The translations under genes were made by a program, and so were the position numbers. This document shows positions 1 to 8,443 of a stretch of DNA of 64,000 nt, one piece after another. Numbering within the stretch: position 1 is the first letter of the stretch; every line of letters begins with the position of its first letter. The notes under the pieces are model-generated. The model worked only from the letters and a program-made list of their open reading frames with translations, made no database searches and was not told the DNA's origin. Source of the stretch: CAZSHG01 sp964459995 (lineage in GTDB: Bacteria > UBP14 > UBA6098); the NCBI GenBank assembly GCA_964459995.1, contig CAYWOR010000006.1, positions 102,792 to 166,791 of the forward strand. Reading direction: 5' to 3'.

Positions 1-2
1 GA

Positions 3-938
3 ATTTCTCTCGAGCCGAAACGAAAGGGGCTTGGAATCGCATTGGACGAAGCGAAGGCGGTGGTCGTCGAAACGGATATTTCTCCCAAGGGCATTTTGAT
101 CGAGAAAATCGCCTCATTTCCAATCACGGACAAACAGGTTTTCTGGGGAAGAATCGCCGATTTCGACGGCCTTATCCCGAGATTTGCGGAGATAAAAAAG
201 ACGCAAAAATGGAAGGCGAAACTGGCCTCGATAAATCTTCCGATGCATTTTTGCGACATCAAAGCTTTCGATTTTCCGAAAGCCTATGTAAAAAAATCGA
301 ATATAGAATGGGAGATTCAGAGCAATTTTGTCGGCGATCCCAGCTTGTATCGATTCGATAGTATCGAGGCGGGGAAAAGCAAACGCGGAATAACGGAGCT
401 TGTGCTGGGCGCGATAGCGGAGGCTGTCGATGAACGGGCTACGCTTTTAGCCTCTATTGGATTGAACGCTGTCGCAGTCGAGCCTGATATTCTTTCATTT
501 TATAACGGTCTCGCCTCGACAATGCTGAGTTTCCCCGCTCCGAGCGTTCTGTTGATAGATATTTCCTATCCCTACAGCAGTTTCGCGCTGGTTAAGGACA
601 ATGTTTTTATTCCCGGTGGCAATGTCAAAGTCTCGGAGGATTTTTTGCGAGGTGTCAGCCTCGACGCAGTGCCCGGTTTTGCGCAGGATTTGTCGAAAGC
701 CTTTTCGCGCAAATTCGAGCTTGCGGGATTCGACATGGGGGAGCATAAGCCGCAGATGCTTATTGTCGGCGGCTTATCGGTGGATGATAACGTCGCGGAT
801 TTGATTGCGAAGGAACTCGAGATACCGCCCTATCGGAAGAACCCGCTTGCCGAAGGGTTGGTTAAATTGAAGGATAAAAAAATCGTTTTAAGCTGGCAAT
901 CTTATATTAAAGCCCTCGGGCTTGCACTTAGAAACTGA
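3..938 (+). CDS. PilM-like actin-fold pilus assembly protein, 5' end outside window
   Basis: About 310 residues are visible. The reading frame is open to the first bases of the window and reads ...KGLGIALDEAKAVVVE, the usual start of PilM proteins (xLGIDIGxxxIKVVE), so the gene begins upstream and the TTG at 42 is not the real start. PilM is a cytoplasmic actin-like ATPase that binds the N-terminus of PilN in type IV pilus and type II secretion inner-membrane platforms. Further support is a central LLIDIS stretch (second phosphate-loop-like strand) and a C-terminal IVGG motif. The stop overlaps the next ATG by one base, and that gene has a PilN/PilO topology. No other pilus gene lies in the window, so PilM-like is safer than a firm name. 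Confidence 0.7.
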   Translation: MSLEPKRKGLGIALDEAKAVVVETDISPKGILIEKIASFPITDKQVFWGRIADFDGLIPRFAEIKKTQKWKAKLASINLPMHFCDIKAFDFPKAYVKKSNIEWEIQSNFVGDPSLYRFDSIEAGKSKRGITELVLGAIAEAVDERATLLASIGLNAVAVEPDILSFYNGLASTMLSFPAPSVLLIDISYPYSSFALVKDNVFIPGGNVKVSEDFLRGVSLDAVPGFAQDLSKAFSRKFELAGFDMGEHKPQMLIVGGLSVDDNVADLIAKELEIPPYRKNPLAEGLVKLKDKKIVLSWQSYIKALGLALRN

Positions 939-1897
939 TGGCCAAACTGCTTCATACAAACCTTCTCCTCGAAGGCGCGGCTGTGCAATCAGCGCCGGTG
1001 GGGAGCGCTCCAAAAGCCTCGGCTAAAACCAAAGGCCCTAAGAGCAAGACGCTTTCTTATATTATATTTGGAGCAGTTATTCTTATCGGCGGAACTATTG
1101 TGGGTTATCTTTATTTGGCGGAATATTTTGGTAACAAAATGTCTCAATACGAGGATATTGTCCAGCATCCCTTGCGCATGCCGGATGGAATGAAACCTGG
1201 CGGAGGAGGAGATCCTTCACCAATGCCAACCGACCCGGACGAGCAATTGCCATCGCCGACAACGAAACGTAGCGGCGGTCTTGTGCAAATCCCATGGATA
1301 GGGGCTTATGAGAAATTGATTTCCTCATTGGCGAAGGCGGATTTTGAGATATTCTCGATAACTTCCGGCGCCGAGGGAAGAATTTATATCTCGGGGAGGA
1401 CATCGGGCGAGATTACCGAGTCGATTATTCCGGGAATAACTTTCGCGGGTATCGACATGCTCGACTCGAGGGTTTCCGAGGGTGGGACAACCTTCCTCGC
1501 CGATGCGAAACTCGCCCCAATCGAGGAAATCTCTTTCGATCCAGCGCCTGTGCCGCCCTATGAAAGGGGCGAGGTCATTCGAAAACTCGATACAATGGCC
1601 AAATCGGCAGGATTGAAGGGGGTCTCAACTCAGGCTGTGGGGCACGAGAAAATCGCCGAGGGAAGCAGATATTCGATTTCCGTAACGGGCGCGGGAACGA
1701 TTGGGAATATCGTCGCTTTCACCGAATCGGCGATGGAAATGAAATCTATGATGGAAATCGGCAAGATAACCATCGAGAGTGTTTCTGACAAATCGATAAA
1801 GGAGGGCGAGGTTCGCTTCGGGTTGGTGTATCGAGTTTATGATCTTCCGCCGATAAAGACGCCTGCGGTTGAACAGCCTTTGGCGGCCGAGTTATGA
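938..1897 (+). CDS. Single-pass membrane protein, PilN/PilO-like topology
   Basis: 319 residues. A basic cytoplasmic N-terminus of about 40 residues precedes one transmembrane helix (about 41-63), then a Pro/Gly-rich linker (about 82-110) and a periplasmic alpha/beta region to the end. Start overlaps the PilM-like stop by one base, so the two are translationally coupled. Position, size and topology match PilN or PilO, the bitopic proteins linking cytoplasmic PilM to the outer-membrane secretin. I see no diagnostic sequence motif, so the assignment rests on context. The C-terminus runs into the inserted hicAB module, which may have separated it from later genes of the operon. Confidence 0.5.
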   Translation: MAKLLHTNLLLEGAAVQSAPVGSAPKASAKTKGPKSKTLSYIIFGAVILIGGTIVGYLYLAEYFGNKMSQYEDIVQHPLRMPDGMKPGGGGDPSPMPTDPDEQLPSPTTKRSGGLVQIPWIGAYEKLISSLAKADFEIFSITSGAEGRIYISGRTSGEITESIIPGITFAGIDMLDSRVSEGGTTFLADAKLAPIEEISFDPAPVPPYERGEVIRKLDTMAKSAGLKGVSTQAVGHEKIAEGSRYSISVTGAGTIGNIVAFTESAMEMKSMMEIGKITIESVSDKSIKEGEVRFGLVYRVYDLPPIKTPAVEQPLAAEL

Positions 1898-1928
1898 TGC
1901 GCGTCGAGAGAATTTAGAGAGTTTATTG

Positions 1929-2183
1929 ATGAAGAAACAAACTCTGCTCCAAAAGTTGTTATCTGGCTCAAAGAGTATCAGATTTTCGGAAGCTGTAGCT
2001 GTTGCTGAGATGTTTGGATTTAAATTGGATCGAGTAAATGGAAGTCATCATATTTTTGTTCATTCACATGCACCAGAACTACTTAACCTTTAGAAAGTGA
2101 AAGGAAATGCAAAGCCATATCAAGTGAAGCAACTATTGGAAATTATCGAACGGAATAATCTCCAAATGAAAGAAGATAAATGA
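1929..2183 (+). pseudogene. hicA: HicA-family toxin interrupted by an in-frame amber codon
   Basis: From ATG 1929 the frame encodes the HicA mRNA-interferase fold (small double-stranded-RNA-binding-like domain) with the diagnostic GSHHIF motif at residues 38-43, His40/41 being the candidate catalytic histidines. A TAG at 2091-2093 stops it after 54 residues. Beyond it the same frame continues for 29 codons (KVKGNAKPYQVKQLLEII...) that match the normal HicA C-terminus, ending in a TGA that overlaps the hicB ATG as ATGA. The family normally has NLQ-x-VKG at this place, so CAG to TAG is the simplest explanation. TAG is used as an ordinary stop by other genes here (the DUF4140/4139 gene, degP), so genome-wide recoding is unlikely. 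The start at 1929 is preferred because the family begins MKK...LLSGSK. Confidence 0.75.
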
Positions 2184-2398
2184 AAGATTACCATATTAAC
2201 ATATTTTACAGCGATGACGACGAAGGTTATATTGCCGACATCCCCGATTTGAAACATTGCTCTGCTTTTGGAATAACGCCGGAAGAAGCACTGCAGGAAG
2301 TGTTAATAGCAAAAAAAGCTTGGATCGAGGCGGCGAAAGTCAATGGCAAACCAGTGCCAACCCCTCGTTTTAAGCCGCTTATTTATCAAGTCGCGTGA
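2180..2398 (+). CDS. hicB: HicB-family antitoxin
   Basis: 72 residues with the HicB signature: an N-terminal beta strand with acidic turn (FYSDDDEGYIADIPDL), a helix starting TPEEALQEV, and a proline-rich end. This is the short HicB form, the partial RNase-H-like domain that binds HicA and blocks its RNA cleavage. No separate DNA-binding helix-turn-helix follows, so autoregulation would need another means. The start overlaps the HicA stop by ATGA, the usual coupling. The gene is intact although its partner carries an amber codon; an antitoxin outliving its toxin is common. The pair sits inside what looks like an older envelope operon. Confidence 0.8.
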   Translation: MKDYHINIFYSDDDEGYIADIPDLKHCSAFGITPEEALQEVLIAKKAWIEAAKVNGKPVPTPRFKPLIYQVA

Positions 2399-2404
2399 AG
2401 AAAA

Positions 2405-5293
2405 GTGTCTGAGAAGAAAACCACAACGATTCGAAATGAGTGCGGAGCAGGAAAAGCCATTAAGGTCGCTCACAGCAGTTATTTCGACCGAAAGACTTTA
2501 TTCATAGGTCTTTCGATTCTTCTTCTCGTCATTTCGATCGGTGCGCAGAAGGATCCCGATCCTTATATCAATTTGATTTATCCAAGCTCCAGCCCGACGC
2601 TTAGTTTCCAGCTTCTCGACGGTTATCCCGCGAGCGGAGCGGGCAATTTCGCGACTCCGCAGAAACCGCTTCTATTAAATCCCGCAACGATGGCGACTGT
2701 TCCGCAGACTCAGTTTGCTTTCGATCATCAGCGGTTTTTTTGGGGGATCGGCGACGAGCTTTATGCGAGCAGTTTTGTCTATGTCCAGCACTTTTTGAAC
2801 CGCGGATTGGGCTTATCTTTGGGGCATTTCGGCTCTGAGATGATGTCCTCGCAATCTATTGCGCTTCATTATGGCCAGAGGATTATCCGTGCGGCAAATC
2901 CTCGTGACGAGAGCAACCGAGTCGGGCTTTTCGGCGGTGTTACCGGAAGGCTTCGTCGCAAAGGCTACAACGACTCGAATTTCCGTCTTGCCGATCCCGG
3001 CGATCCGCTTCTATCGGGGTCTTTGTCGAAGATCGCCTTCTCCGGCGGGGTAGGATTGGTTTATCAGGGGCTTGGCTGGCGTATCTTTCTATCCGGCGAC
3101 GATTTGAACATGCCGAATATGGCGCTCGAAAACAGCGCTTCGGATAGGCTTCCTATGCAGATTCAGACGGGCGGCGAATTCCTTTTGCCCTGGTGGGAGC
3201 TTAGGGTGAACCCAGTTTTGAGCTATCATGCCGAATATGACGATTTCGGGAAGGATATCGACCCGACACTCACGCTTCGGAAGACGCTTCTCGAGGATCA
3301 GATGGACTTGAGCCTTTCCGCCGGCAGATGGGCTGTTGGAATGGGGGTTTATTATTTTCTCGGCGATAAATCCGGCCCAGGATTCGGCTATGAGGTCTCT
3401 ATGCCGACAACCGGAATCGGGACGCCCTCGCACCGGTTAGCGCTTTCCTATCGGCTTCCGCCGCCGCCGCCGGCATACCCAGACATCGTGGTTGACAGGG
3501 TTTATGCCCAAGGTCCGCCGGTTGTGGGAGGGAACATCTCGATAAAGGCGGAAATCTCGAACGAAGGCGTTCGCGGGGCGTCTAACGTGCCGATTAATCT
3601 TGTTTCCGACGGCGAAAGTCTCGGAATTGTGCGAATACCAAAACTTGCGCCGAAAGAGACGGCAATCGCGGAGTTTGTTTGGAATCCGCCGGACTCGGGG
3701 CATTACTTTTTTGATATCCGTGCGGATGACGAAGGCGGCAAATATCCCGATTTTCAGAGCACCATTCTCGAGCTTGACAAATCGAACAATATCGGCCGTT
3801 GCGATGCGGTTATTTTTGCTCCACCTCGTCCCATAATCGATGCCGAACCGCCGCGCCTCCTCGTGACACAGCTTATAACCGTTACCGAAGACGAGCCGGT
3901 GGTGCCGCTGGTTTTTTTTGGCCAAGCCGACATCGCGGTGCACCAACGTTTTGATTCTCTTCTGAGCATCATCGGAGAAAGACTTCATCACAACCCTGAC
4001 GCTACGGTTATGGTCGAGGGTTTCTATGGCTCTGACGACGCAGACAATTTCGCGGCGGGGTCTTTGCTGGCGGTTCAGCGCGCGGAGAATGTCGCACGTA
4101 AGATAATCGCGAAACATCCGGATCTTTCCGAGAGGGTTCGTATTTCAGATGAGCACGATTTTTCGCGTCCGAGGGCTGAGAAAGAGGATTTCGAGGGCAC
4201 GAGGCTCGGCAAGATTTTCACGATGCAAGAAAACCGCCGTGTCGAATTGAAGGTTTATACTAAGCCCCCCCGAAAATGGATCATAACGGACAGATTACTT
4301 ACGCCAGATGATTATTCTTCTATTAGAAATAGACTCGACGACAATAATCTTTTCGAGGTCGTATGTATCGCGCCGACAATAGATTCTGCATTCGCGCTTG
4401 AAAAGAAGGTTGCGGAAGAGCTTGGCTCGCGTTTCAAAGATAGGGTTTATTCTCGCGAGGCTCCAGGCGAAGAGGCCAAAATTTCTATGACCGCCGGTGC
4501 GATTTTATACAAACCCCGCGCCTACGAGATTCCGGCGTCGGAACTTCGAGTCGAACCGGGGTTCGACAAAACCAAATTTCTTTGCAATCCGGGAAGCGAT
4601 TCGAAAATCGAATTTTCGAGTGTGCAGATTATCGACGATCACGGCGAAGCGGTTTGGGATTTCTCGAAAAGCGGGATGATTGAATCAACGGTTTGGGATT
4701 GGCGCGATATTACGGGTAAAGTTATTGTTCCTGATCGTGTCTATCTCGCAGAGCTGACTGTTAAGGACGAATTCGGTCAGATTGGCCGAAGCGAGCCGGA
4801 GACCCTTCGTGTAATAAAATCCAATCGTCGCGATATCGCCGAGAGACTGATACTCGTGCAGTTCACCTTCGCGGGGGCTTTCGGCGAACCGGACTACGCC
4901 TCGGTGCGCATGGAAAACCTCGCACGCAAGGTAACCACCAGAATCGCTCAGGATGGCTCTTTGCGCGTAGTAATAGGCGGGCATACCGATACTATCGGTG
5001 TTTACAGCGGAAATGTGAAGCTGTCCAACCGGCGCGCGGAGGAGCAGTTGCATATTCTTCGCAAATACATGATGCGAATTCTCGATTTCGACAACGCCGA
5101 CCAGCTCGACTCTTGGCTTTTGGCAAATAAATCCCACCTCGTCGCACGCGGCTATGGGCCATCGAGACCATACACTATCACTCGTGGCAAGGGAGAAAGT
5201 GCCAGGCAGGTAGTCATCGGCGATAACTCGTTGCCCGAGGGCAGAATCACTAACCGCAGGGTCGAGATCGAGTTCACCCCCCTTCGCGAATGA
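2405..5293 (+). CDS. Outer-membrane barrel / CARDB / double OmpA-like envelope protein
   Basis: 962 residues from a GTG start six bases after hicB with GAAGA upstream. A hydrophobic export segment lies at about 31-47, behind an unusually long N-terminus, so a later start is possible. Residues about 60-355 resemble PorV/UPF0164-type barrels of FCB bacteria (LLNPATMA, many aromatic beta strands). About 365-470 is a CARDB-type Ig domain. About 500-615 looks like a degenerate OmpA-like fold (VEGFYG...VQRAENVARKI). About 705-820 is an Ig/FlgD-like stretch. About 850-960 is a clear OmpA C-terminal domain with GGHTDTIG...LSNRRAE, the peptidoglycan diaminopimelate-binding region. Inferred role: ties the outer membrane to peptidoglycan and may scaffold a surface or pilus complex with the upstream genes. 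Confidence 0.75.
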   Translation: MSEKKTTTIRNECGAGKAIKVAHSSYFDRKTLFIGLSILLLVISIGAQKDPDPYINLIYPSSSPTLSFQLLDGYPASGAGNFATPQKPLLLNPATMATVPQTQFAFDHQRFFWGIGDELYASSFVYVQHFLNRGLGLSLGHFGSEMMSSQSIALHYGQRIIRAANPRDESNRVGLFGGVTGRLRRKGYNDSNFRLADPGDPLLSGSLSKIAFSGGVGLVYQGLGWRIFLSGDDLNMPNMALENSASDRLPMQIQTGGEFLLPWWELRVNPVLSYHAEYDDFGKDIDPTLTLRKTLLEDQMDLSLSAGRWAVGMGVYYFLGDKSGPGFGYEVSMPTTGIGTPSHRLALSYRLPPPPPAYPDIVVDRVYAQGPPVVGGNISIKAEISNEGVRGASNVPINLVSDGESLGIVRIPKLAPKETAIAEFVWNPPDSGHYFFDIRADDEGGKYPDFQSTILELDKSNNIGRCDAVIFAPPRPIIDAEPPRLLVTQLITVTEDEPVVPLVFFGQADIAVHQRFDSLLSIIGERLHHNPDATVMVEGFYGSDDADNFAAGSLLAVQRAENVARKIIAKHPDLSERVRISDEHDFSRPRAEKEDFEGTRLGKIFTMQENRRVELKVYTKPPRKWIITDRLLTPDDYSSIRNRLDDNNLFEVVCIAPTIDSAFALEKKVAEELGSRFKDRVYSREAPGEEAKISMTAGAILYKPRAYEIPASELRVEPGFDKTKFLCNPGSDSKIEFSSVQIIDDHGEAVWDFSKSGMIESTVWDWRDITGKVIVPDRVYLAELTVKDEFGQIGRSEPETLRVIKSNRRDIAERLILVQFTFAGAFGEPDYASVRMENLARKVTTRIAQDGSLRVVIGGHTDTIGVYSGNVKLSNRRAEEQLHILRKYMMRILDFDNADQLDSWLLANKSHLVARGYGPSRPYTITRGKGESARQVVIGDNSLPEGRITNRRVEIEFTPLRE

Positions 5294-5312
5294 AACTCAT
5301 TCCATTTTCCCT

Positions 5313-5341
5313 TTGACAAATCTGATTTTAACTCTTATAAT
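5313..5341 (+). promoter_or_regulatory. Strong sigma-70-type promoter for secDF
   Basis: TTGACA at 5313-5318 and TATAAT at 5336-5341 with a 17-base spacer, both exact consensus hexamers. Transcription should start near 5348, inside the inverted repeat of the leader. It gives the Sec genes their own promoter, separate from the OmpA-type gene that ends at 5293. Confidence 0.85.
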
Positions 5342-5374
5342 CGCAAATTACGTTTTTTTAAGACAAATTTGCGA
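5341..5374 (+). promoter_or_regulatory. Inverted repeat in the secD leader
   Basis: TCGCAAATT (5341-5349) is matched perfectly by AATTTGCGA (5366-5374) across 16 bases. It begins at the last base of the -10 box and lies upstream of the secD ribosome binding site (AGGAGG near 5399). It could be an operator or, if the start site lies at its left edge, a leader hairpin. Confidence 0.5.
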
Positions 5375-5407
5375 TGTGAAAAAAATAATATTATACAAGG
5401 AGGATAA

Positions 5408-7420
5408 ATGCGCGGCGCGCAATTCTGGAGATTAATCGTTACAGGGGCACTCATATTAGTGTCTCTCTACTTCCTCTACCCGACGTTCAGGATGAGCATT
5501 ATGTCGGACGAGGAAAAGCTCGAAAAGCCCAGCCTTGTCGAAAACCTCTCCTCGAAAGGCATCAAACTCGGCTTAGACCTTCAGGGGGGTATGCATCTTC
5601 TTCTCGAGCCGGACATGGTTTCGATGCTTGCTAATAAAGCCACCAAACGCGATGCGGCCTTGGTTAGCGCTCTCGAAGAGGCTGAGAGAAATGCCGATAA
5701 GCAAAACAAAGACATCATCGAAGTTCTTCCCTCTGTTTTCAAGAAGAACAATCTCGATATGACCGAGTATTTCACGAATCTCGGCGGAAGCGAATCTGAC
5801 ATTATTAAAACTATCGAGCGCGAGCGTGCAACGGCTGTTGATGGGGCACTCGAAGTCGTTAGAAGCCGTGTTGACCAGTTCGGAGTATCCGAGCCGGTTA
5901 TTCAGAAGGCCGCGAGCGACAGGATTATCGTCGAGCTTCCGGGTGTGCAGGATGCAGAGCGTGCGCGTAGCCTTATCAAGGAGACCGCCGTTCTTGAATT
6001 CCAGCTTGTTCGTAGGGACAAAGAGGTTTCGAAATTCGTCGAGGATGTCGATAGAGTTCTTCGGGAAAAACCGGAAATTCTCGCGAAAGCATATCGCGAG
6101 AGCGTAGCGGAACCAACCGAGCCGGAAAAAGGCCGTGAGATTTCCCTCGATAAAGAAACCGAAGCTGATGTAACATCGTCGGATTCGGGCGTAGTTGTGG
6201 ATGAAAACATTCCCGAAGCGCCTGAGCTGGCCGAGACGAAAACCGAAGAACCTCCCGCGGTTCCGGATGAGAGTGAAGCCGAGGTTGCCAGCTCGGATTT
6301 GTTCGGCGAGAGCGATGTTATTTCTTCCAGTGACGATGCCGCGACGACTTCCGAAGCCACCTCCGAATCGAGACCCTTCTCTGGTCTTGTCGAGGTCGAA
6401 GGCGACGTTATCATTGTTCCGCGCACGAATTACCTCGTGGTTTCGAGGTTAATCAATGCGCCGCAGGTTAAGGCGGCTCTTCCCAGAGGCTCGGAATTGG
6501 TTTGGGGCTCGAAAGACGAAAACATCAAGGGCATTCCGCACAGACTTCTGTATGTTCTTAACGACAGGGTCGAGATGACCGGAGACAGAGTCGAAAAGGC
6601 GAATTTTGGATTCGGCGGCGGCGAAGACCCCAGAAGTGCGGGTAAACCTGTTGTAAATATGGGTTTCGATTCACAGGGAAGCCGAATTTTCTCGCAAGTT
6701 ACCGGTTCGAATATCGGCAGAAGACTGGCGATCGTCCTTAACGATAGGGTTTACAGCGCGCCGGTCATTAGAAGCAAGATAAGCTCCGATGCGCAGATTT
6801 CGAATATCCCCGATCTTGAAGAAGCCAAGATGATTACAATCGTGCTAAAAGCCGGCGCTCTTCCGGTGCCGTTGAACATCAAGAGCGAGCGGACTGTCGG
6901 CCCATCGTTGGGCGAAGACTCGATACGCAAGGGTGTTAGCGCGACGGTTATCGGAATGATCCTCGTCGTGCTGTTCATGATTATGTATTATAAAGCCGCG
7001 GGGGTTATAGCCGATTTCGCGCTTGTTATCAACATGGTTGCGTTGATGGCTGGATTGGCGGCCTTCAGGGCTACGCTTACACTTCCGGGCATCGCAGGTA
7101 TAATCTTGACTATGGGCATGTCGGTGGACGCTAATGTGCTCATTTTCGAGCGTATCCGCGAGGAGCTTCGCACCGGCAAGACAGTAAGAGCGGCGATTGA
7201 CGCCGGTTATGCGCGCGCTTTCAGGACAATCATCGATGCGAATATCACAACGCTTATAACGGCGGCAATCCTTTACAATTTCGGGTCCGGCCCGGTGAAA
7301 GGATTCGCGATTACTTTATTCATGGGCATTATGATAAGTATGGTAACCGCGATTGTCGTTACGCGCATGATATTCGAATTTATAACTTCTCGTCGTCAGG
7401 TCGAGAAACTAAGCATATAA
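5408..7420 (+). CDS. secD: Protein translocase subunit SecD
   Basis: 670 residues, ATG behind a strong AGGAGG. SecD works with SecF in the inner membrane, using the proton gradient to pull preproteins through SecYEG. It shows the first transmembrane helix (about 8-26), the GLDLQGGMHLLLEPD signature (about 54-68), the first periplasmic domain, then five C-terminal transmembrane helices with the conserved GMSVDANVLIFERIREE stretch. It is longer than usual because residues about 215-340 form a Glu/Ser/Asp-rich, probably disordered insertion inside the periplasmic region, followed by a return to the conserved fold (ANFGFGG..., VVNMGFDSQG). secF follows 19 bases later. Confidence 0.96.
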   Translation: MRGAQFWRLIVTGALILVSLYFLYPTFRMSIMSDEEKLEKPSLVENLSSKGIKLGLDLQGGMHLLLEPDMVSMLANKATKRDAALVSALEEAERNADKQNKDIIEVLPSVFKKNNLDMTEYFTNLGGSESDIIKTIERERATAVDGALEVVRSRVDQFGVSEPVIQKAASDRIIVELPGVQDAERARSLIKETAVLEFQLVRRDKEVSKFVEDVDRVLREKPEILAKAYRESVAEPTEPEKGREISLDKETEADVTSSDSGVVVDENIPEAPELAETKTEEPPAVPDESEAEVASSDLFGESDVISSSDDAATTSEATSESRPFSGLVEVEGDVIIVPRTNYLVVSRLINAPQVKAALPRGSELVWGSKDENIKGIPHRLLYVLNDRVEMTGDRVEKANFGFGGGEDPRSAGKPVVNMGFDSQGSRIFSQVTGSNIGRRLAIVLNDRVYSAPVIRSKISSDAQISNIPDLEEAKMITIVLKAGALPVPLNIKSERTVGPSLGEDSIRKGVSATVIGMILVVLFMIMYYKAAGVIADFALVINMVALMAGLAAFRATLTLPGIAGIILTMGMSVDANVLIFERIREELRTGKTVRAAIDAGYARAFRTIIDANITTLITAAILYNFGSGPVKGFAITLFMGIMISMVTAIVVTRMIFEFITSRRQVEKLSI

Positions 7421-7439
7421 TCCTCGAGGAGCATAGATA

Positions 7440-8357
7440 ATGGAATTCATGACCAATATCAACTGGGACTTCCTCGCACAGAGGAAAAAGGCCTATATTT
7501 TCAGTGGCGTGCTGATACTTGCGGGTATAATCGCCCTGATAATTAACGGCGGCCCGCATTATAATATCGACTTTAAGGGCGGCGAGGTAATCGAAGTCGG
7601 TTTCGGCGAGAGAGTAGATGTCGCTCAAGTCAGGTCTATTGTCGATAAACTTGGCGTCAGAGATGCTGAGATACAACTGACCGAAGAGGGGAAAGTCGCT
7701 CTTTTCCGTGTGCCTGCAGATATCGTTCTCGATAGCGGTGTCGATTTTTCGGAAACCCTTCTGGACGAACTTCGCCTTACGTATGGCGAGAACAAGGTCG
7801 ATTTAAGACGGCAGGAATCTGTCGGGCCGAAAGTTTCCGGCGAACTTCGCAAGCAAGCCATTTGGGCGACGATTTTCGCGCTCGTCGGCATTCTGATATA
7901 CATCACAATACGCTTCAAGTTCCGTTTCGGGGTAGCCGCAGTCATCGCCCTTTTCCACGATGTTTTCATCACGGTGGGCTTGCTGACTATATTCGGCAGA
8001 GAGATTTCGCTTCCGGTTGTGGCGGCGCTTCTGACGATCGTCGGTTACTCGATCAACGACACAATCGTTATCTCGGACAGAATCCGCGAGAATATCCGTA
8101 TTCTGTATCGCGAGAAATTCGAGAATCTTGTGAACAGATCGCTTAATCAGAGCTTCACGAGGACGATTATCACCAGTTTGACCACGATTGTGGTCTTGCT
8201 GAGTATCTTCTTCTTCGGCGGTCCGGTTATTCGTGATTTCTCGTTAGCGTTGATTATCGGCGCGATTATCGGAACCTACAGCTCGATTTATATTGTCAGC
8301 CCGATAGTTATCGCATGGGAGAACGCCTCGCCGAAAAAGGTCGGCGGGAAAAAGTAA
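7440..8357 (+). CDS. secF: Protein translocase subunit SecF
   Basis: 305 residues. One N-terminal transmembrane helix (about 19-37), the FKGGEVIEV signature of SecF, a short periplasmic domain ending RRQESVGPKVSGELRKQA, and five C-terminal helices with the conserved VGYSINDTIVISDRIREN motif. It completes the SecDF proton-driven translocase with the upstream secD, 19 bases away with GAGGAG upstream of the ATG. Secretion load is plainly high here (peptidase C25, giant surface proteins, barrels). The alternative start ATG 7449 would drop three residues. Confidence 0.96.
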   Translation: MEFMTNINWDFLAQRKKAYIFSGVLILAGIIALIINGGPHYNIDFKGGEVIEVGFGERVDVAQVRSIVDKLGVRDAEIQLTEEGKVALFRVPADIVLDSGVDFSETLLDELRLTYGENKVDLRRQESVGPKVSGELRKQAIWATIFALVGILIYITIRFKFRFGVAAVIALFHDVFITVGLLTIFGREISLPVVAALLTIVGYSINDTIVISDRIRENIRILYREKFENLVNRSLNQSFTRTIITSLTTIVVLLSIFFFGGPVIRDFSLALIIGAIIGTYSSIYIVSPIVIAWENASPKKVGGKK

Positions 8358-8443
8358 AAATTTCTCTCGCAATTTGCGTGCGGATTTCTATAATGCGTCG
8401 AAATGGCTGTTCAATATTATAAAAATCTGCATTAGGAGGACAT

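Noticed and set aside
1929..2183. TAG read as an amino acid (code reassignment)
   Set aside because: Other intact genes in the window (DUF4140/4139 protein, degP) end in TAG at the expected place.
3437..4117. 226-residue minus-strand frame opposite the OmpA-type gene
   Set aside because: Arg-rich composition typical of antisense frames, no start signal, and the plus strand encodes recognisable domains.
5902..6426. 174-residue minus-strand frame opposite secD
   Set aside because: It is Ser-rich antisense of the acidic SecD insertion with no ribosome binding site; a shadow frame.
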